Of a stretch of DNA of 8,721 nt, positions 5,935 through 8,721 are shown piece by piece. The stretch's first letter is position 1; the number at the start of each line of letters is the position of its first letter. This stretch comes from Nitratifractor sp. (lineage in GTDB: Bacteria > Campylobacterota > Campylobacteria > Campylobacterales > Sulfurovaceae): NCBI GenBank assembly GCA_015485845.1, contig WFSU01000014.1, positions 1 to 8,721 on the forward strand. Reading direction: 5' to 3'. The position numbers and the translations under genes were made by a program. The notes under the pieces are model-generated. The model made no database searches and was not told where the DNA came from. It saw only the letters and a program-made list of their open reading frames with translations.

Positions 5935-7233
5935 ATGATATGGAATCAGGCCGAGAGTGCGCCGCGTGAGGCGATCGAAGCGACGCAGGTGGCGAGATTG
6001 AAAGAGACGGCACGGCGGGTCTATGCGATCAGTCCGTTCTACAAAAAGAAATTCGATGAGTTGGGGATTAACCCCGAGGCCATCAAAAGTGTGGAGGATG
6101 TCCAGAAGCTCCCCTTTACTAAAAAGCAGGATCTACGCGATCACTACCCCTTCGGGCTGTTTTGTGTGCCGATGAGCGAAGTGGTGCGGGTGCACAGTTC
6201 GAGCGGTACGACGGGCAAGCCGACGGTCGTGGGGTACAATGCCCACGATATGGACGTGTGGAATGAAGTGATGGCGCGGGTCTATACCATGTCGGGCGCG
6301 AGTGCGGAAGATGTGGTGCACAACGGTTACGGCTATGGGCTCTTCACCGGCGGGCTGGGCTTCCACACTGGGGCTGAGACGATCGGGGCAGCGGTGGTGC
6401 CGGCAAGCGGCGGGTTTACCGATCGGCAATTGATGCTGATGCGCGATTTCGGGGCGACGGTGCTGGCGTGTACGCCGTCGTTTGCGCTCCACCTGGCTGA
6501 AGTGGCGGCCAAAGCCGGGAATGATTTCCGCAAAGACTACAAACTCAAAACGGGGATCTTCGGTGCTGAGCCCACCAGCAAGGGGCTCAAAGAGGAGGTC
6601 GCCAAAGCGTGGGGGATCGACTACCATGAAGTGTACGGGCTGAGTGAGATCATCGGGCCGGGTGTGAGCTGCAGCTGCAAACACAGTGACCGCCTGCACA
6701 TCTTCGAAGACCATTTCCTGGCCGAAATCATTGACCCCAAGACCGGCGAAGTGCTGCCCGAAGGGGAGCGGGGGGAACTGGTGATCACCACCCTGACCAA
6801 ACAAGCCCTTCCTATCATCCGCTATCGTACCGGTGACATCACATCCATCGTCAAAGAGCCCTGTGCCTGCGGCCGGACACACGCACGGATGGAGAGCATC
6901 GTCGGACGTGCCGATGACATGCTCATCGTTAACGGTGTCAACGTCTACCCTTCCCAGGTGGAGCACGTCATCGCCAATACCGAAGGGGTCACTCTCAACT
7001 ACCAGATCATCGCCGATAAAAAAGGGCACCTCGACAAACTCGAAATCCTCGTCGAAGTGAGTGATGATATCCTTGTGGATAACGTCGGTGACATGGAACG
7101 GATCAAAAAAGACATCCAGGCCAGCCTGCTGAACAACCTCTACATCAATGCCGCCGTTCGGCTGGTCGAACCGCGCAGCATCGAGCGGAGCGTGGGCAAG
7201 GCCGTGCGTGTCGTGGACAAAAGGAAGGATTAG
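5935..7233 (+). CDS. paaK: Phenylacetate-CoA ligase family enzyme (AMP-forming)
   Basis: This cytoplasmic adenylate-forming ligase converts an arylacetate, ATP and CoA to arylacetyl-CoA, AMP and pyrophosphate. Its 432 residues are the normal PaaK length. SSSGTTGKP at 88-96 is the P-loop-like AMP-binding motif, VYGLSE at 233-238 is the adenine/acyl-side motif, and YRTGD at 297-301 contains the ribose-binding Asp. GRADDMLIVNGVNVYPSQ leads into the small C-terminal domain. Lys422 in SVGKAVRV sits where the catalytic lysine is expected. Clustered cysteines (SCSCK and CACGRTH) match those seen in this family. AAGGAGG at 5921-5927 lies 7 nt before the ATG, a strong ribosome site. It abuts the ACT gene directly. 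The aryl group (phenyl, indolyl or hydroxyphenyl acetate) cannot be read from the sequence; the nearby iorAB suggests it handles the same CoA esters. Confidence 0.94.
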   Translation: MIWNQAESAPREAIEATQVARLKETARRVYAISPFYKKKFDELGINPEAIKSVEDVQKLPFTKKQDLRDHYPFGLFCVPMSEVVRVHSSSGTTGKPTVVGYNAHDMDVWNEVMARVYTMSGASAEDVVHNGYGYGLFTGGLGFHTGAETIGAAVVPASGGFTDRQLMLMRDFGATVLACTPSFALHLAEVAAKAGNDFRKDYKLKTGIFGAEPTSKGLKEEVAKAWGIDYHEVYGLSEIIGPGVSCSCKHSDRLHIFEDHFLAEIIDPKTGEVLPEGERGELVITTLTKQALPIIRYRTGDITSIVKEPCACGRTHARMESIVGRADDMLIVNGVNVYPSQVEHVIANTEGVTLNYQIIADKKGHLDKLEILVEVSDDILVDNVGDMERIKKDIQASLLNNLYINAAVRLVEPRSIERSVGKAVRVVDKRKD

Positions 7234-7653
7234 ATGAAAACAATAGAACAACTCTCCATCTTTTTGGAAAACCGTACGGGAAGGCTGGGTGAGATCACCC
7301 GACGCCTGGCCGATATGGATGTCTCCATCCGGACGCTGGAACTGGTCGAGGCGGGGGACTTCGGGATCCTGCGCCTGATCCTGCCGGATGTGCATGCGGT
7401 CAAGGAGCAACTCAGCACTCAGGGGATCAGTGCTAAAATTACGAAGGTTTTTGCCGTAGAGATCGCAGACAACGTGGGGTGCTTTCACCGGGTGGTCTCC
7501 GCGCTGGCAGACGAGGGGATCGACATCGCCTACACGTATACGGTGCACAACGGTGCCCAGGGAGCCTTTGTGATCAAGACTGCCGAAGCGGACATTGCCC
7601 GGGCGATTGCCCGGCTTGAAAACGACGGCGTTACGGTGCTCGATGCAGTTTAA
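7234..7653 (+). CDS. Double ACT-domain protein, probable amino-acid-sensing partner of the ligase
   Basis: The 139-residue cytoplasmic protein consists of two ACT domains and nothing else. ACT-1 spans about 4-70, with the loop ENRTGRLGEI and a DMDVSI strand entry. ACT-2 spans about 72-138, with the loop DNVGCFHRVV and DEGIDIAY. The Gly in each first loop is the position that contacts amino acid ligands in ACT proteins. The start codon directly follows the paaK stop, and AAGGA 7225-7229 within the end of paaK serves as ribosome site. Stand-alone ACT proteins next to paaK and iorAB are a recurring arrangement in anaerobes, from memory. The likely role is sensing Phe, Tyr, Trp or another amino acid and modulating the ligase or IOR; that is inference. 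No catalytic or DNA-binding domain is present. Confidence 0.88.
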   Translation: MKTIEQLSIFLENRTGRLGEITRRLADMDVSIRTLELVEAGDFGILRLILPDVHAVKEQLSTQGISAKITKVFAVEIADNVGCFHRVVSALADEGIDIAYTYTVHNGAQGAFVIKTAEADIARAIARLENDGVTVLDAV

Positions 7654-8050
7654 AGAGCTGGATCGGGAGGACATTGGCTTCCTCGAATATATCGGCGGCG
7701 AACTGATGGATCTGGGGGATGGGTACGCGCAACTGGCGTTTGAGATCCAGCCCCATCATACCCAGCACCTCGGGGTCGTCCACGGCGGTGCGATCGCAAC
7801 GCTGGCCGATCACTGCGGCTGGTACGCAGTGATCTCGGAGCTCGAGAAGGGCTTCACCAGTGTGACGATCGAATTGAAGATCAATTACCTCAAGCCGGCG
7901 CAGGGTGCCTTGCTGGTCGCCGAAGCCAAAGTGGTCAACCGCACCCGGCGGACGGCGTTTACCACGGTGGAGATCTTCGCCAAAAATACTCTGGTAGCAT
8001 TTGCCACGGCAACCTACTCGATCATCGATGAACGAAACATAACTCAATAA
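7643..8050 (+). CDS. PaaI-family hotdog-fold acyl-CoA thioesterase
   Basis: This hotdog-fold protein is expected to hydrolyse aryl- or acyl-CoA thioesters to free acid and CoA. From ATG 7643 it has 135 residues, normal for the PaaI family. The signature HLGVVHGGAIATLADHCGW (42-60) forms the central helix and active site. The HGG motif (47-49) and Asp56 are at the positions of the substrate loop and catalytic acid in PaaI-type enzymes. Later strands carry VTIELKINYLKPA and TTVEIFAKN. An in-frame ATG at 7595 would add 16 residues overlapping the ACT gene by 59 nt. I prefer 7643, which overlaps by only 11 nt and starts right at the conserved fold. No good Shine-Dalgarno is visible, so it is probably coupled to the ACT gene. 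It may recycle CoA from dead-end esters made by the ligase or IOR. Confidence 0.9.
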   Translation: MQFKELDREDIGFLEYIGGELMDLGDGYAQLAFEIQPHHTQHLGVVHGGAIATLADHCGWYAVISELEKGFTSVTIELKINYLKPAQGALLVAEAKVVNRTRRTAFTTVEIFAKNTLVAFATATYSIIDERNITQ

Positions 8051-8062
8051 AGGAGCGTAACC

Positions 8063-8512
8063 ATGCTGACCAATCGACAAATTTCCGAAAACTTTGAGGT
8101 GCAGATCAACACCCTCTACAACTGGCGTAAATCCAAGCCGCGCCTCTACCGCTATTTGCAGAATGCCGACTACAATTTTGAGCAGAGCAAGGAGATCAAT
8201 GTTCTTCTCAGCCGCTTTGCCAAAGATATCCAGTCGGACTTCACCGCCGAGGAGATTCTTGCCGTCGTGGCCTCCAAGTTTGAAGCCAAATCGATCGATG
8301 ATATTGAAAACCTCGAGAGGCATTTTATCAAAGAGCATGCGAAACAATTGGCCAAAGAGAGCGATTTTCTCCTCGGAATCTATAACAAACTCCATGCGAT
8401 GAATATCATCGAAAAGTACATCTTTTATAAGCGGGTACATAACCTCAGAGCTGAACAGAAAAACCCGGAAAAAGCCCATATCAAAGAGTATTTTGACGTC
8501 TTTTGCCCGTGA
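8063..8512 (+). CDS. Uncharacterised 149-residue protein with possible N-terminal helix-turn-helix
   Basis: I do not recognise a named family. The first 32 residues (MLTNRQISENFEVQ, then NTLYNWRKSKPRLYRYL) look like a helix-turn-helix. LTNRQISENFEVQINTLYNW fits the pattern 'recognise, turn, recognition helix', followed by a basic KSKPR stretch. The remainder (about 45-149) is highly charged and predicted helical, with EEILAVVASKFE and LERHFIKEHAKQLAKE; it contains no membrane segment or signal peptide. AGGAG 8051-8055 lies 7 nt before the ATG, and the gap to the thioesterase stop is only 12 nt, so it is likely the last gene of the paaK operon. It could be a small transcriptional regulator of the locus or an unrelated lineage-specific protein. 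A conserved-hypothetical role in Campylobacterota is possible but unverified. Confidence 0.8.
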   Translation: MLTNRQISENFEVQINTLYNWRKSKPRLYRYLQNADYNFEQSKEINVLLSRFAKDIQSDFTAEEILAVVASKFEAKSIDDIENLERHFIKEHAKQLAKESDFLLGIYNKLHAMNIIEKYIFYKRVHNLRAEQKNPEKAHIKEYFDVFCP

Positions 8513-8529
8513 GCCTCGAGGCACATGGG
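8506..8529 (+). terminator. Hairpin at the end of the paaK operon (weak terminator candidate)
   Basis: CCCGTGAGCC (8506-8515) and GGCACATGGG (8520-8529) pair around a TCGA loop, with one A-A mismatch and one G-T pair. The left arm contains the TGA stop of the preceding gene (8510-8512). No T-run follows: the next bases are TTGACATTG, which are the -35 of the lon promoter. It is therefore not a textbook intrinsic terminator. It may slow or stop read-through or simply insulate the two units. Confidence 0.45.
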
Positions 8530-8558
8530 TTGACATTGAATCGATAATTTGCTATTTT
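8530..8558 (+). promoter_or_regulatory. Sigma70-type promoter for lon
   Basis: A perfect TTGACA at 8530-8535 is followed after 17 nt by TATTTT at 8553-8558, which matches four of six positions of the -10 consensus. Surrounding DNA turns T-rich, as in Campylobacterota promoters. Transcription would start near 8565, giving a leader of about 28 nt before the TTG start at 8593. No CIRCE or HAIR heat-shock operator is visible in the sequence shown. Confidence 0.62.
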
Positions 8559-8592
8559 ATGTTCTTTATTTTGAAAATATCAAGGATGTATT

Positions 8593-8721
8593 TTGCAATT
8601 GAGCGATTACGAACAATTTCCGACCACCCTCCCGATCCTCGTGGAGGATAACCTTTTCTTTTATCCGTTTATGATCAGTCCGATCTTTTTGACGACCCAG
8701 AAAGACATCGATGCTGCACCC
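8593..8721 (+). CDS. lon: ATP-dependent Lon protease, N-terminal fragment (cut by window edge)
   Basis: Only the first 43 codons are present, open to the right edge. They read (M/L)QLSDYEQFPTTLPILVED, then NLFFYPFMISPIF, which I recognise as the start of the Lon N-terminal substrate-binding domain, in the form typical of Campylobacterota. In that group the opening is usually of the kind 'QLSxYxxFPxxLPI...E...F.YPFMI.PIF'. Lon degrades misfolded and regulatory proteins with ATP. No ATG lies in this frame at the start: TTG at 8593-8595 is chosen because AAGGA 8582-8586 lies 6 nt upstream. The nearby ATG 8586-8588 is in another frame. The AAA+ and Ser-Lys protease domains should lie beyond the window, so the assignment rests on a short match. 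Confidence 0.75.
   Translation, partial: MQLSDYEQFPTTLPILVEDNLFFYPFMISPIFLTTQKDIDAAP

Noticed and set aside
7595..7642. Upstream in-frame ATG for the thioesterase
   Set aside because: It would add 16 residues that overlap the ACT gene in another frame and do not belong to the hotdog fold. The ATG at 7643 is more likely.
6133..7674. 513-codon open frame on the minus strand across paaK and the ACT gene
   Set aside because: It is longer than paaK itself, but every adenylation motif lies on the plus strand and the reverse product has no domain. Long antisense frames are common opposite codon-biased genes.
7631..8536. 301-codon open frame on the minus strand over the thioesterase and HTH genes
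   Set aside because: It opposes two genes with good motifs or ribosome sites and has no support of its own.

Overview
The window looks like a metabolic gene region from a member of the Campylobacterota (formerly Epsilonproteobacteria). The main taxonomic clue is the partial gene at the right edge: its first 43 residues resemble the N-terminus of Lon proteases of that phylum. The assignment is an inference. Coding DNA is roughly half G+C, which is high for the phylum but known in some free-living chemolithotrophic genera. Genes are tightly packed, with ATGA overlaps and short spacers.

Layout. Positions 1-3004 (minus strand) hold a high-affinity amino-acid-type ABC importer: livK (periplasmic binding protein), livH (permease) and livM (second permease, cut by the left edge). 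The two LivG/LivF-type ATPases would be expected beyond position 1. A 300-base AT-rich divergent promoter region (3005-3304) separates this from plus-strand genes: iorA and iorB (indolepyruvate:ferredoxin oxidoreductase, 3305-5673). After a 261-base gap comes a second cluster, 5935-8512: a phenylacetate-CoA ligase (paaK family), a double-ACT-domain protein, a PaaI-type hotdog thioesterase, and a small protein of unknown function with a possible N-terminal helix-turn-helix. At the right edge lon starts at 8593 from its own sigma70-like promoter, with a TTG codon.

How the genes work together (inference). IOR interconverts arylpyruvates and arylacetyl-CoA using ferredoxin and CO2. PaaK activates arylacetates to arylacetyl-CoA at the expense of ATP, and the hotdog protein can hydrolyse such thioesters. 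The importer may bring in the amino acid or aryl acid. The most economical reading is an arylacetate/aromatic amino acid interconversion island. It could run as salvage (arylacetate to arylacetyl-CoA to arylpyruvate to Phe/Tyr/Trp) or as degradation. The ACT protein is a plausible amino-acid sensor for it.

The most unusual non-coding feature is a composite dispersed element present twice (824-949 and 5671-5829). Each copy has four purine-rich heptads, an 8-nt gap, a GCGTT-type hairpin, and two further hairpins. One hairpin differs between the copies by two compensatory base-pair changes, which is evidence that its fold is maintained. Both copies sit in gaps between functionally linked genes. 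No tRNA, rRNA, CRISPR array or transposase gene was seen.
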